Both the position numbers and the translations under genes were made by a program. Positions 24,440 through 33,114 of a stretch of DNA of 64,000 nucleotides are shown here, piece after piece; position 1 is the first letter of the stretch, and each line of letters starts with the position of its first letter. The notes beneath the pieces were generated by a model that saw nothing but the letters and a program-made list of their open reading frames with translations, was not told the origin of the DNA and did not search any database. Origin of the DNA: an uncultured Eubacteriales bacterium (lineage in GTDB: Bacteria > Bacillota > Clostridia > Oscillospirales > Acutalibacteraceae); the NCBI GenBank assembly GCA_934466515.1, contig CAKSLH010000002.1, positions 124,001-188,000 on the forward strand, written 5' to 3'.

Positions 24440-25783
24440 TTATCTTTCACTCTTCCATTTTTCTGTAACGGTGTTTTTAACATCGTCCCATTTTTTGCTT
24501 CCCTGAACATATTCAAGAAGTGCGTTTCCGACTTCTTTTTTGAAGGTCTCGCTCGGGAAGGATGTGAATATCCACGGAACGGTTGTTAAGGAATCGTCTC
24601 TCATATAACGGACAACCTCTTTTGCGAGCGGATCGTCGGGAAGCTCATCGTCTGAAAAGGTGTTAAAAGGAGTGATGAATTTAAGCTTGTTTGTTACATA
24701 GTCTTTTCCGGTCTTGCTTGAAAACAGCCAGTCAAGAAAATCAAGAGAAGCCTGCTGCTGTTCCTTTGTTGCCTTTTTGTTGATTGCGATATAATTTTCT
24801 GTTCCGATACAAAGTCCCTGCGATTCCTCGCCCTTTATTCCGGTATAAAGAGGTAAGAACTTGATTTTGTCTTTTTTAACGGTGTTGCCCTTGACATCGC
24901 TTATCTGCGACCATGCCCAGTTGCCGTTCTGTACAAAGGCAACCTTTCCCTGAGCAAATTCAGCCATTGAATCCGCGGTCGATTTTGAACCGAGCAGATT
25001 TTTCTCTGTAATGGAGTTTTCGGTGTAAAGGTCAAATGTGTTTTTATAAGCGTCCGAATATCTGAAAGCTATTTCCTTTGAGTTAAGACCCGCTATGGTC
25101 GGGTCGTCATAATCGGTGCTGTCCTTGAATTCATAATAAAGCGGAACATTCAAAAGGTGGGTTTGCCAGCGCCAGTCCTCGCCTGAGGCAAGAGAGGTTG
25201 AAGCGAATACTCCTTCGAGACCCAACTCCTTTTTGTGCGCAGTCATATCCTCAGCAACACTTTTAAGTGCGTCAAAGTTCTTGATTTCGTTCATTGATTT
25301 ATAATCGGTTTTCTTGTCGCTTAAGGCAAAATACTTGTCGGTAATTTCTTCATTATAAATAATACCGTAGCCCTCAACAACATAGGCAAGCGCATAAACT
25401 CCGCCGTTTTTATCCTTTATCGCAAGACTTTTGTCCGAAAGATAGGAATAAAGCTTGCTGTCCTTGATGTCAAGGCAGTAATCCTTCCATGTTTCATAGC
25501 CTATAGGTCCGTTTACCTGAAAAATCGTCGGCGCGGAGGATTTGGCAATTTCCGATTTAAGGGTCTGCTCGTAGGTGTTTGCCGCGGCTGTTACAACCTT
25601 TACCTTAACGCCCTTTTCTTCCTCATATTTTTTTGCTATTTCCTTATAAATTTCAGCCGATTCGGGCTTGAAATTAAAGAAATATACTTCGTTTTTGCTG
25701 TTTTTGCTTCCGCATCCCGCAAGCGTGAACGGGATAATAAGCATAATAAGACAAAGTAAAAGCGATGCTGTTTTTTTACTCAT
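24440..25783 (-). CDS. Sugar ABC transporter substrate-binding lipoprotein
   Basis: Extracellular binding protein anchored as a lipoprotein, 447 residues. The signal peptide is MSKKTASLLLCLIMLIIPFT with lipobox LAGC and modified Cys at residue 24. The mature part is a type-1 extracellular solute-binding protein (family 1): VYFFNFKPESAEIYKEIAKK, PTIFQVNGP, KVAFVQNGNWAW, YIAINKKATKEQQQASLDFL. ATG 25783 follows GGGAGGAACCTCTA; the longer upstream reading lacks a ribosome site. With malQ downstream, alpha-glucan oligomers are the probable ligand. Confidence 0.93.
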   Translation of the reverse strand: MSKKTASLLLCLIMLIIPFTLAGCGSKNSKNEVYFFNFKPESAEIYKEIAKKYEEEKGVKVKVVTAAANTYEQTLKSEIAKSSAPTIFQVNGPIGYETWKDYCLDIKDSKLYSYLSDKSLAIKDKNGGVYALAYVVEGYGIIYNEEITDKYFALSDKKTDYKSMNEIKNFDALKSVAEDMTAHKKELGLEGVFASTSLASGEDWRWQTHLLNVPLYYEFKDSTDYDDPTIAGLNSKEIAFRYSDAYKNTFDLYTENSITEKNLLGSKSTADSMAEFAQGKVAFVQNGNWAWSQISDVKGNTVKKDKIKFLPLYTGIKGEESQGLCIGTENYIAINKKATKEQQQASLDFLDWLFSSKTGKDYVTNKLKFITPFNTFSDDELPDDPLAKEVVRYMRDDSLTTVPWIFTSFPSETFKKEVGNALLEYVQGSKKWDDVKNTVTEKWKSER

Positions 25784-25925
25784 TAGAGGTTCCTCCCTGA
25801 ATTTGTTTTTAGTATCTTTCCTCAAAATTTTCAAAAAATACCAAACTTCATAAATATTTACACTCTATTCACCAATAAATTGAAATTTAGGTGTAAGATA
25901 ATATTCATAAAAGGGAGGGGAAAAG

Positions 25926-26783
25926 GTGTTCGGCTATATAAGGGTTAAAAAAGAAGAGCTTAAAATCAAGGATTTCGAGGTCTATAAAGCCGTGTATTGC
26001 TCGCTTTGCAAAAAGCTCGGCAAGAGCTACGGGATTTTATCAAGACTTACCTTAAGCTATGATTTCGCTTTTTTATCTCTGCTTAATATTTCCCTTAAAA
26101 GCGGATGCGTTTCCTTTGAAAGAAAGCGCTGTGCCTTTAATCCTCTTAAAAAATGTAATTACTGCAAATCGTCAGATGAGCTTGATATGCCGTCCGCCGC
26201 GGCAATGATAATGCTCTACTATAAAATCCTTGATAATATAAAGGATGAAAAGGGATTAAAAAAACTGGGCTTTTTGCTTTTAAAACCGATTTTTTCGGGC
26301 GCTCATAAAAAAGCCGCGAAAAAATATCCTTTTATCGAAGAAACGGTTGCGGAGTATATCGAAGGTCAGAGCCTTGCCGAAAGTGATGATAACTGCACGC
26401 TTGACAGCGTCTGCGACCCTACGGCAAAGGCGCTTTCAAAGCTTCTTCCGCTTTGCAGTGACGACCCCTCGCAAAAGCGTGTTTTAGAAAGGCTCGGCTA
26501 TTGCCTCGGCAGATATATTTATCTTATGGACGCAGGCTGCGATATTGAAAAGGATATTAAAAGCGGAAGCTTTAATGTTTTAAAAAAATATGTAAAAGAG
26601 GGCAATATAAAGAAGGATACGGTTTTAAAAACCGAGCCGCAGATTTATTTTTGCATAAATGAGGCGGCAAAGGCTTTCGAATTGCTTGAAATAAAGAAGT
26701 TTAAGCCGATTTTGGGTAATATAATTTATCTCGGGCTTGAAGATGTATATTTAAAGGAGCTAAAAAATGAAAAATCCTTATGA
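25926..26783 (+). CDS. DUF5685 family protein
   Basis: Protein of 285 residues of the DUF5685 type; its biochemical function is unknown. Notable are Cys pairs: KAVYCSLCKKLGKSYG near residues 32-45, KRCAFNPLKKCNYCKSSDEL near 72-90, and further single cysteines (GYCLGRY, AGCDIEKD), which suggests a metal site. No membrane segment or signal peptide. GTG 25926 follows GGGAGGGGAAAAG. The end overlaps the J-domain gene by 17 bases, so the two are translationally coupled and probably act together. Confidence 0.85.
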   Translation: MFGYIRVKKEELKIKDFEVYKAVYCSLCKKLGKSYGILSRLTLSYDFAFLSLLNISLKSGCVSFERKRCAFNPLKKCNYCKSSDELDMPSAAAMIMLYYKILDNIKDEKGLKKLGFLLLKPIFSGAHKKAAKKYPFIEETVAEYIEGQSLAESDDNCTLDSVCDPTAKALSKLLPLCSDDPSQKRVLERLGYCLGRYIYLMDAGCDIEKDIKSGSFNVLKKYVKEGNIKKDTVLKTEPQIYFCINEAAKAFELLEIKKFKPILGNIIYLGLEDVYLKELKNEKSL

Positions 26784-27378
26784 GGTGTTGGGAGTATCGC
26801 CTGACGCCACCGATGAAGAAGTAAAAAACGCTTACAGAAATCTTGCAAAAAAGTATCATCCCGATAATTATTCGGATAATCCTCTTTCGGATCTCGCAAG
26901 CGAAAAAATGCAGGAGATAAACGAGGCTTACGATTCGATTATGAACTCCCGCAGGTCAAAGGGAACAAACGATAATAACGGCGCGAATTCTTCTTATTCG
27001 GGTCAGTCCTCTTTCCCCGAAATCCGTTCGCTTATCTCTCAAGGCAGGCTTGAACAGGCGCTTGAGCTTTTAGACGGCGTTTCGCCTACCGACCGAAATG
27101 CCGAGTGGTATTTCTTAAACGGTACCGTGCTTTACAGAAGAGGCTGGTTCGACCAAGCGTATACAAGCTTTGTTACCGCTTCGCGTATGGACCCGTCAAA
27201 TAATGAGTACCGCAGTGCGGTTATGAATGCGCAAAGACAGATGGGCAGACAGCAGAATAACCCTTATGCGTCTCATAATTACGGCGGCGGCTGTGACGCA
27301 TGCGATGTCTGTCAGGGTCTTATATGTGCCGATTGCTGCTGCGAATGTATGGGCGGAGACCTGATACCCTGCTGTTAA
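26767..27378 (+). CDS. J-domain co-chaperone with TPR-like region and Cys-rich tail
   Basis: A 203-residue J-domain protein. The J domain is residues 1-65 with the HPD motif at 31-33 (AKKYHPDNYSDN), which stimulates DnaK. A TPR-like helical region follows (ALELLDGVSPTDRNAEWYFL, YRRGWFDQAYTSFVTASRMD). The last 28 residues carry ten cysteines (CDACDVCQGLICADCCCEC, then a final CC). There is no classical DnaJ zinc-finger or C-terminal domain, so it is a type C J protein with a specific client. It overlaps DUF5685 and is followed by a membrane protein gene. Confidence 0.9.
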   Translation: MKNPYEVLGVSPDATDEEVKNAYRNLAKKYHPDNYSDNPLSDLASEKMQEINEAYDSIMNSRRSKGTNDNNGANSSYSGQSSFPEIRSLISQGRLEQALELLDGVSPTDRNAEWYFLNGTVLYRRGWFDQAYTSFVTASRMDPSNNEYRSAVMNAQRQMGRQQNNPYASHNYGGGCDACDVCQGLICADCCCECMGGDLIPCC

Positions 27379-27385
27379 AAGAATT

Positions 27386-27916
27386 ATGAAAAAGACTAAA
27401 TGCTTAACCCTTTGCGCGGTTTTGGCGGCGCTTAGCGCCGTTATGATGTTATTCGGGCTTTTCCCGTATTTAACCTATGCTGTTCCTGCGGTTTCAGGAC
27501 TGTTTGTCGCTGTCGCGCTTATTGAAACTGATTACAGATTTGCGTTTGCAACATACCTTATAAGCTCTGTTATCGTGGCTTTTTATCCCGATAATGAATC
27601 AAAGCTTTTGTATATCTGCTTTCTCGGATTTTATCCGCTTCTTAAAGCTTTAATTGAGCGAATAAGAAACCGTTTTACGGAATGGGCGCTTAAAATCGCC
27701 GCCTTTAATATCTGTGCTTTTGTTTATTATATTCTTCTTACAAAGCTTTTCGGAGTATCGTTTGACGATGTCGGAGATATGATGAAATGGGGAATATATG
27801 TTTTCTGGGCGCTGGCAAATGTTGTGTTTATAGTATATGATATAGCTTTTTCACGGCTTGCGGCGGTTTATATGCTTAAAATCCACCCGAAGGTCAAAAA
27901 AATATTTAAAATGTGA
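27386..27916 (+). CDS. Hypothetical integral membrane protein
   Basis: Protein of 176 residues with four to six hydrophobic segments starting LTLCAVLAALSAVMMLFGLF. The first part resembles the fold of small ECF-like S components, but no clear family is recognised. It is 7 bases after the J-domain gene and is followed by a terminator, so it is the last gene of the DUF5685 cluster. The weak ribosome site may indicate coupling to the upstream gene. Confidence 0.75.
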   Translation: MKKTKCLTLCAVLAALSAVMMLFGLFPYLTYAVPAVSGLFVAVALIETDYRFAFATYLISSVIVAFYPDNESKLLYICFLGFYPLLKALIERIRNRFTEWALKIAAFNICAFVYYILLTKLFGVSFDDVGDMMKWGIYVFWALANVVFIVYDIAFSRLAAVYMLKIHPKVKKIFKM

Positions 27917-27919
27917 ATA

Positions 27920-27950
27920 AAAAAACGGACAGTGAAATTGTCCGTTTTTT
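27920..27950 (+). terminator. Terminator after the DUF5685 cluster
   Basis: AAAAAACGGAC (27920-27930) pairs with GTCCGTTTTTT (27940-27950). Symmetric A/T tracts make it potentially bidirectional. Confidence 0.85.
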
Positions 27951-27954
27951 GCTG

Positions 27955-27983
27955 TTTACTTTTTTTAAAAAATATAGTAGAAT
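27955..27983 (+). promoter_or_regulatory. Promoter of the BaiN-like gene, cmk and ispH
   Basis: TTTACT (27955-27960), 17-base spacer, TAGAAT (27978-27983); the start codon is 26 bases further. Confidence 0.65.
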
Positions 27984-28008
27984 AAATAGGTTAAAAAGAG
28001 GTGGGAAA

Positions 28009-29250
28009 ATGAAAAACGCAATTATAATAGGTGCAGGCGCTTCGGGGCTTACCGCGGCCTATTTTGCCGCAAAAAATAAAAATGTCAGTGTTACTCTTAT
28101 CGAGAAAAACGACCGCCCAGCAAGAAAGCTTATGATAACGGGCAAGGGAAGATGCAATGTTACCAACAACTGCGATTTAAGAACGCTTCTTGATAATGTT
28201 ACAAAAAACGAAAAGTTTTTATATTCCGCTTTTTCCGCCTTTTCAAGCTCTGATACAATGGATCTTTTTGAAACCCTCGGAGTACCTTTAAAAACCGAAA
28301 GGGGAAACCGCGTTTTTCCCGTTTCCGACAGAGCGGTTGACATTGTGGACGCTTTAGTTAACGCCGTGAAAAAAGAGAAATGCAAAATCCTTAAGGGAAC
28401 GGTAAAAGAAATAAAAGCAGAAAACGGTCTTGTAAACAGTGTTGTTTTAAGCGGCGGAGAGGAAATAAGCGCCGATTATATCGTCCTTGCAACCGGCGGA
28501 CTTTCCTATCCGCTTACAGGCTCAACGGGGGACGGATATAAAATGGCGGATAAGCTTGGAATTAAGGTAACCGAGTTAATTCCGTCGCTTGTGCCTTTTG
28601 AGTGCAGGGAAGGCTTTTGCTCACATCTTTCGGGGCTGACCTTAAAAAACATAAAGCTTTCGGTATTTGAAAACGAATCAAAAAAGCCTGTTTTTGAGGA
28701 ACTTGGGGAGCTTTTGTTTACTCATTTCGGAATTTCAGGTCCATTGGTGCTAAGCGCCTCTGCAAGAATGAGGAAAAAGGGGGCAAGCTATAAGGCAGTA
28801 ATTGATTTAAAGCCTGCTTTAAGCACCGAACAGCTTGACGCAAGGATTTTAAGGGATTTTTCGGCGGAGCCGAACCTTAATTTTTCAAATTCCTTATCAA
28901 AGCTTGTCCCAAAGAGCCTTATTCCCGTTATTATAAAGCTTTCTTGTATTGACGGCAAAACAAAGGTCAATCAGATAAGCAAAAAGGACAGGCAGAATTT
29001 ATGCTTTGCGCTTAAAAACCTGACCCTTAATGTCGACCGGTTAAGACCGATAGAGGAGGCAATAGTCACCTCGGGCGGAATTGATATTAAGGAAATAAAT
29101 CCCAAGACAATGCAATCGAAAAAATTTGAAAATTTGTACTTTTGCGGGGAAATAATAGATGTGGACGCTTTTACGGGCGGCTTTAATTTACAGATAGCTT
29201 TTTCCACCGGCTTTTTGTCAGGAAAAAGCATATCGGAAACGGAGAATTGA
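28009..29250 (+). CDS. BaiN/HI0933-family NAD(P)/FAD-dependent oxidoreductase
   Basis: Flavoprotein of 413 residues. N-terminal FAD-binding Rossmann motif AIIIGAGASGLTAAYFAA, then RKLMITGKGRCNVTNN (family signature), YIVLATGGLSYPLTGSTGDGY, and C-terminal CGEIIDVDAFTGGFNLQIAFSTG. BaiN proteins reduce bile-acid intermediates in some gut Clostridia, but the family is widespread in bacteria without bile metabolism, so the substrate here is open. ATG 28009 follows AAGAGGTGGGAAA; the longer upstream reading runs through the promoter and is rejected. It is followed directly by cmk. Confidence 0.93.
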   Translation: MKNAIIIGAGASGLTAAYFAAKNKNVSVTLIEKNDRPARKLMITGKGRCNVTNNCDLRTLLDNVTKNEKFLYSAFSAFSSSDTMDLFETLGVPLKTERGNRVFPVSDRAVDIVDALVNAVKKEKCKILKGTVKEIKAENGLVNSVVLSGGEEISADYIVLATGGLSYPLTGSTGDGYKMADKLGIKVTELIPSLVPFECREGFCSHLSGLTLKNIKLSVFENESKKPVFEELGELLFTHFGISGPLVLSASARMRKKGASYKAVIDLKPALSTEQLDARILRDFSAEPNLNFSNSLSKLVPKSLIPVIIKLSCIDGKTKVNQISKKDRQNLCFALKNLTLNVDRLRPIEEAIVTSGGIDIKEINPKTMQSKKFENLYFCGEIIDVDAFTGGFNLQIAFSTGFLSGKSISETEN

Positions 29251-29255
29251 TAAAA

Positions 29256-29930
29256 ATGATTTCTGTAGCAATAGACGGACCTGCAGGGGCAGGCAAAAGC
29301 ACAGTTGCAAGAGCCGCCGCCGAAAAGCTCGGCTTTATATATGTCGATACCGGCGCTCTTTACAGGGCTATAGGGCTTAAATTTACGGAGTGCGGATATG
29401 ACCGCGACAGCGATATGCCGACAGACAGCATTCTCGGCGGAACAAAAATTGATATTGCTTTTGAAGACGGAGAACAGCATGTTTATCTTGACGGAAAAGA
29501 TGTTTCGTCTCTTATCCGTACTCCCGAGGCTTCGATGATGGCTTCAGCTGTTTCCTCAAAGCCTGAGGTCAGGGCATTTTTGCTTGAAATGCAAAGAGAG
29601 CTTGCAAGAAAAAATAATGTTATTATGGACGGAAGGGATATCGGCACGGTTGTTCTGCCGAACGCTCAGGTTAAGATTTTTCTTACCGCCTCTGTTCATG
29701 AAAGGGCCTTAAGAAGATACAGAGAGCTTACTGAAAAGGGAATGAAGGTTGAGCTTTCGGAAATCGAAGAAGATATTAAGACGAGAGATTATAACGATTC
29801 ACACCGTGAAATAGCCCCCTTAAAGCCCGCAGAGGACTCTGTCCTTGCGGATACCACGGGAAATACTCTCGAAGAGTCGGCACAGATGGTAGTTAAAATC
29901 ATAAAAGATAAGCTCGGTGCCGAATTATGA
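29256..29930 (+). CDS. cmk: Cytidylate kinase
   Basis: Phosphorylates CMP and dCMP with ATP. 224 residues with the P-loop AIDGPAGAGKSTVARAAA, the substrate motif YVDTGALYRAIG and MDGRDIGTVVLPNAQVKIFL. I chose ATG 29256, where the family start MISVAIDGP lies; TTG 29247 is an alternative overlapping the upstream stop. It ends in a 4-base ATGA overlap with ispH, an arrangement conserved in Clostridia. Confidence 0.96.
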   Translation: MISVAIDGPAGAGKSTVARAAAEKLGFIYVDTGALYRAIGLKFTECGYDRDSDMPTDSILGGTKIDIAFEDGEQHVYLDGKDVSSLIRTPEASMMASAVSSKPEVRAFLLEMQRELARKNNVIMDGRDIGTVVLPNAQVKIFLTASVHERALRRYRELTEKGMKVELSEIEEDIKTRDYNDSHREIAPLKPAEDSVLADTTGNTLEESAQMVVKIIKDKLGAEL

Positions 29931-31966
29931 GAATTACCCTTGCAAAAACCGCAGGCTTCTGCTTCGGGGTAGACCGAGCGGTTCAGACGGTTTACGGACT
30001 TTTAGAAGAAAATAAAAAGGTTGCGACCTTAGGGCAGATAATTCATAACGACCAGCTTGTAAACGAGCTTAAAAGCAAGGGCGTTATAGTTGTTGACAGA
30101 CCAGAGGATGTCCCCAAAGGGTATACGCTGGTTATTCGCTCTCACGGAGTGGAAGAGGATATTTACAAACGGGCGGAAAGCTTAAACCTGCAGGTCTGCG
30201 ATGCAACCTGCCCGTTTGTCGCGAAGATACATAAAATCGTAAAAGAAAGAAGCGCTTTAGGCGATACAATTCTGATTGCAGGCGACAGGGAGCATCAGGA
30301 GGTCAAGGGAATAATCGGGCACATTAAGGGCGATTATTTTGTGTTCTCATCACTTGAAGATTTGGAAGAAATTTTCAAAAATAACGAAAATCTAATAAAA
30401 AAACCGCTCACTGCGGTCAGCCAAACCACTTTTAACGCAAAAAAATGGGAAAAAGCTCAAATTTTTTTAAAAAAACTATGTACAAATGCGAAAATATTTG
30501 ATACAATATGTAATGCTACTTCGATGCGTCAGAGCGAAGCGCAAAAGCTTGCGGAAGTTAATGACTGTATGGTTGTTATCGGCGGCAGGCACAGCTCTAA
30601 TACATCAAAGCTTTATGATGTATGCCGTGCTGTTTGCGAAAAAACCGTTTTGATTGAAACCGCAAAAGAATTGCGGAAGGATTTCTTTTCGGATTGCGAG
30701 AGCGTCGGAGTCGTCGCAGGTGCATCCACACCCGCGGGTATTATAAGGGAGGTTATTAAAACCATGTCGGAAATTTTACAACCGGTTGATGAACAGACGG
30801 AGGGAAATGTAACTGTTCAAAAAAGCTTCGAGGAAATGACAGATGAGGAAGCATTTGAGGCTTCGCTCAGCAACTTAACGGGAGACCAGAAGGTAACGGG
30901 TACTGTTCTTGCAGTAAGCCCCACCGAAATTCAGGTTGATATCGGAAGAGGCCTTGCAGGCTACATATCAGCTGACGAGTATTCTTTAGACCCCAATGTT
31001 AAGCTTGAGGACGAAGTAAAAGTCGGTGATAAGCTTGATCTTATCATTATGAAGACAAACGATCAGGAAGGAACCGCAATGCTTTCAAAGCGTCGTTATG
31101 ATGCTATTGCCGGTTGGGACAATATAGTTGCCGCTAAAGAGTCCGGAGAGATCCTTACCGGAGTCGTTAAGGACATCATTAAGGGCGGCGTTCAGATTTA
31201 TTCTAACAATATTCGCATCTTTATTCCTGCTTCTCAGGCAACTCTTTCGAGAAACGAGCCTCTTGAGGATTTAAAAGGCAAGACGGTTCAGTTCAGAATT
31301 ATTGAAATCGGCAGAGGCAGAAGAGCAGTCGGCTCTATCCGCAGCGTTCTCCGCGAGCAGCGCAAGGCGGCTGAGGATAAGGTTTGGGCTGATATCGCTG
31401 TCGGAGACAGATACACAGGCGTTGTTAAGTCACTTACTTCTTACGGCGCATTTGTAGATATCGGCGGAGTTGACGGAATGGTTCACATTTCGGAGCTTTC
31501 ATGGCAGCGTATCAAGAATCCGGCTGAAATTCTTTCTGTCGGCGATACCGTTGAGGTTTATGTCAAGGCTCTTGACCCTGAGAAGAGAAAAATTTCTCTC
31601 GGCTACAAGAAGGAAGAGGATAATCCTTGGACCATATTCAATAATAAGTTTGCCGTAGGCGATGTTGCGGATGTTAAGATAGTAAGCATTACTTCTTACG
31701 GTGCGTTTGCAAGAATTCTCCCCGGTGTTGACGGACTTATTCATATTTCTCAGATTGCCGATAAGCATGTTGAGAAGCCGCAGGATGAGCTTTCCGTAGG
31801 CGATGAGGTTAAAGCTAAGATTATTGCAATCGATCAGGAGAAAAAGCGCGTAAGCCTTTCTATCCGTGCCCTGCTTGCTCCTGCTGATGAAGCAGAAGCG
31901 GAAGAGGTAAAGGCTGAGGAACCCGCAGCCGAAGAAACAGCAGAGACAGAAACCGCTGCTGAATAA
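29927..31966 (+). CDS. ispH: IspH fused to a four-repeat S1 RNA-binding protein
   Basis: Fusion of 679 residues. Residues 1-280 are 4-hydroxy-3-methylbut-2-enyl diphosphate reductase, last step of the MEP isoprenoid pathway; the 4Fe-4S cysteines are C12 (GFCFGV), C94 (DATCPF) and C194 (CNATSMR). Residues from about 310 hold four S1 domains (GTVLAVSPTEIQVDIGRGLA; GVVKDIIKGGVQIYS; GVVKSLTSYGAFVDIGGVDG; VKIVSITSYGAFARILPGVD), like ribosomal protein S1, then an acidic E/A-rich tail. The fusion is known in many Clostridia and is continuous here with no frameshift. Coupled to cmk by a 4-base overlap. Confidence 0.96.
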   Translation: MRITLAKTAGFCFGVDRAVQTVYGLLEENKKVATLGQIIHNDQLVNELKSKGVIVVDRPEDVPKGYTLVIRSHGVEEDIYKRAESLNLQVCDATCPFVAKIHKIVKERSALGDTILIAGDREHQEVKGIIGHIKGDYFVFSSLEDLEEIFKNNENLIKKPLTAVSQTTFNAKKWEKAQIFLKKLCTNAKIFDTICNATSMRQSEAQKLAEVNDCMVVIGGRHSSNTSKLYDVCRAVCEKTVLIETAKELRKDFFSDCESVGVVAGASTPAGIIREVIKTMSEILQPVDEQTEGNVTVQKSFEEMTDEEAFEASLSNLTGDQKVTGTVLAVSPTEIQVDIGRGLAGYISADEYSLDPNVKLEDEVKVGDKLDLIIMKTNDQEGTAMLSKRRYDAIAGWDNIVAAKESGEILTGVVKDIIKGGVQIYSNNIRIFIPASQATLSRNEPLEDLKGKTVQFRIIEIGRGRRAVGSIRSVLREQRKAAEDKVWADIAVGDRYTGVVKSLTSYGAFVDIGGVDGMVHISELSWQRIKNPAEILSVGDTVEVYVKALDPEKRKISLGYKKEEDNPWTIFNNKFAVGDVADVKIVSITSYGAFARILPGVDGLIHISQIADKHVEKPQDELSVGDEVKAKIIAIDQEKKRVSLSIRALLAPADEAEAEEVKAEEPAAEETAETETAAE

Positions 31967-31980
31967 GTATTATAAAATTA

Positions 31981-32014
31981 AGCGTGTATGTTTTTAGACA
32001 TACACGCTTTTTTT
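31981..32014. terminator. Terminator after ispH-S1
   Basis: AGCGTGTATGT, loop TTTTAG, ACATACACGCT, then T7. It ends next to the convergent tfoX-like stop. Confidence 0.9.
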
Positions 32015-32330
32015 ATGCTTTTCGTTTGCTTTTCGGCAGAGGAGTGATTTCAATTAAAACAGGAATTATTTTTTCCAAAAGCTCTCTGTTTTCAATATCG
32101 AGAATATAATGCTCTTTTGCCCCGTCATAAGGAAATCCGCGCTCTGCGTTTTCCATTATTATTGCGGTTTCGGGCAGAATTTTTATAAATACCGTGTTAT
32201 CGCAAACGAGCAAAATCGGCTTTGAAGAGAAATATACCATGTATTCTCCGAACATTTTTCTGAAAGATATATCGCCGAAATCCCTTACCTGCTCCGAAAC
32301 AAATTCTATATAGTCCTTGCTTGTAGCCAT
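32013..32330 (-). CDS. TfoX/Sxy N-terminal-domain protein
   Basis: Small protein of 105 residues with the TfoX N-terminal domain: YIEFVSEQVRDFGDISFRKM, FGEYMVYFSSKPILLVCDNT and VFIKIL. In gamma-proteobacteria full TfoX regulates competence, but single-domain Firmicutes copies have no known role. There is no C-terminal TfoX domain. The gene starts 2 bases after rnfB ends, so it may be read with the rnf operon. Confidence 0.85.
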   Translation of the reverse strand: MATSKDYIEFVSEQVRDFGDISFRKMFGEYMVYFSSKPILLVCDNTVFIKILPETAIIMENAERGFPYDGAKEHYILDIENRELLEKIIPVLIEITPLPKSKRKA

Positions 32331-32331
32331 A

Positions 32332-33111
32332 TTATTTGATTACTCCTCGGTTGCATGCCTTAACGCATGCCTTGCAGTTTTTGCATTTTTCGTAATCAAT
32401 AACAGCAAGATTATCGGTAACCTTGATTGCTCCGAATCGGCACGCTCTTTCGCATGCACCGCACCCGACGCAGGAAACCGAGCAGTTTTTTGCAACCTTA
32501 GGACCCTTGTCCTTATTTTTGCAGGCAACATGAGCTTTGGCTTTTTGAGGGACAAGCTCTATAAGAGACTTAGGACATACCGCCTGACATTCTCCGCAGC
32601 CCTTGCAAAGGTCCTCGCAAACTGTAGGCTTTCCGTTTTCCATAGTGATTGCTCCGAACTGACAGGCATTTATGCAGTCTCCGAAGCCGATACAGCCGTA
32701 AGCACAGGCCTTAGGTCCGTTTAAAACAAGAGACGCCGAAAGACAGCTTTTTATTCCGTCATACTCATATAAAGGCTTTGCCTTTTCGCAGTCTCCTCCG
32801 CATGCGATAAATGCAGCTTTCGGCTTGGCGGTTATTTTAACGCCTAAAATCTCGGAAAGCTTTTCTGCTGTCTCTTTGCCGCCGGGGGTGCATTTATCGG
32901 GAGCGGCTTCGCCCGAGGCTATCGCGGCGGCATATCCGTCACAGCCAGAATAACCGCAGGAACCGCAGTTGGCTCCGGGGAGACATTCCCTGATTTTTTC
33001 CTGCTTTTCGTCGGTTTTAACTCCGAAAAACACAGTCGCCAAGGAAAGTCCTATTCCTGCGATAATTCCTATTCCAGTGACAAACAGAACCGGTATAATT
33101 ACAGCACTCAT
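32332..33111 (-). CDS. rnfB: Rnf complex subunit B (multi-cluster ferredoxin)
   Basis: Electron entry subunit of the Rnf ferredoxin:NAD+ oxidoreductase. 259 residues: an N-terminal membrane helix (VIIPVLFVTGIGIIAGIGLS), the 4Fe-4S motif CLPGANCGSCGYSGCDGYA, then several CxxCxxCxxxC ferredoxin motifs (CIGFGDCINACQFG, CKGCGECQAVCP, CVGCGACERACRFG, CKNCKACVKACNRG). It takes electrons from reduced ferredoxin. Last rnf gene of the operon, 3 bases after rnfA. All cysteines of the clusters are present. Confidence 0.96.
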   Translation of the reverse strand: MSAVIIPVLFVTGIGIIAGIGLSLATVFFGVKTDEKQEKIRECLPGANCGSCGYSGCDGYAAAIASGEAAPDKCTPGGKETAEKLSEILGVKITAKPKAAFIACGGDCEKAKPLYEYDGIKSCLSASLVLNGPKACAYGCIGFGDCINACQFGAITMENGKPTVCEDLCKGCGECQAVCPKSLIELVPQKAKAHVACKNKDKGPKVAKNCSVSCVGCGACERACRFGAIKVTDNLAVIDYEKCKNCKACVKACNRGVIK

Positions 33112-33114
33112 AAT

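Noticed and set aside
28009..29250. Bile-acid pathway gene baiN as part of a bai operon
   Set aside because: No other bai genes are nearby; the HI0933/BaiN family is general and the neighbours are cmk and ispH.
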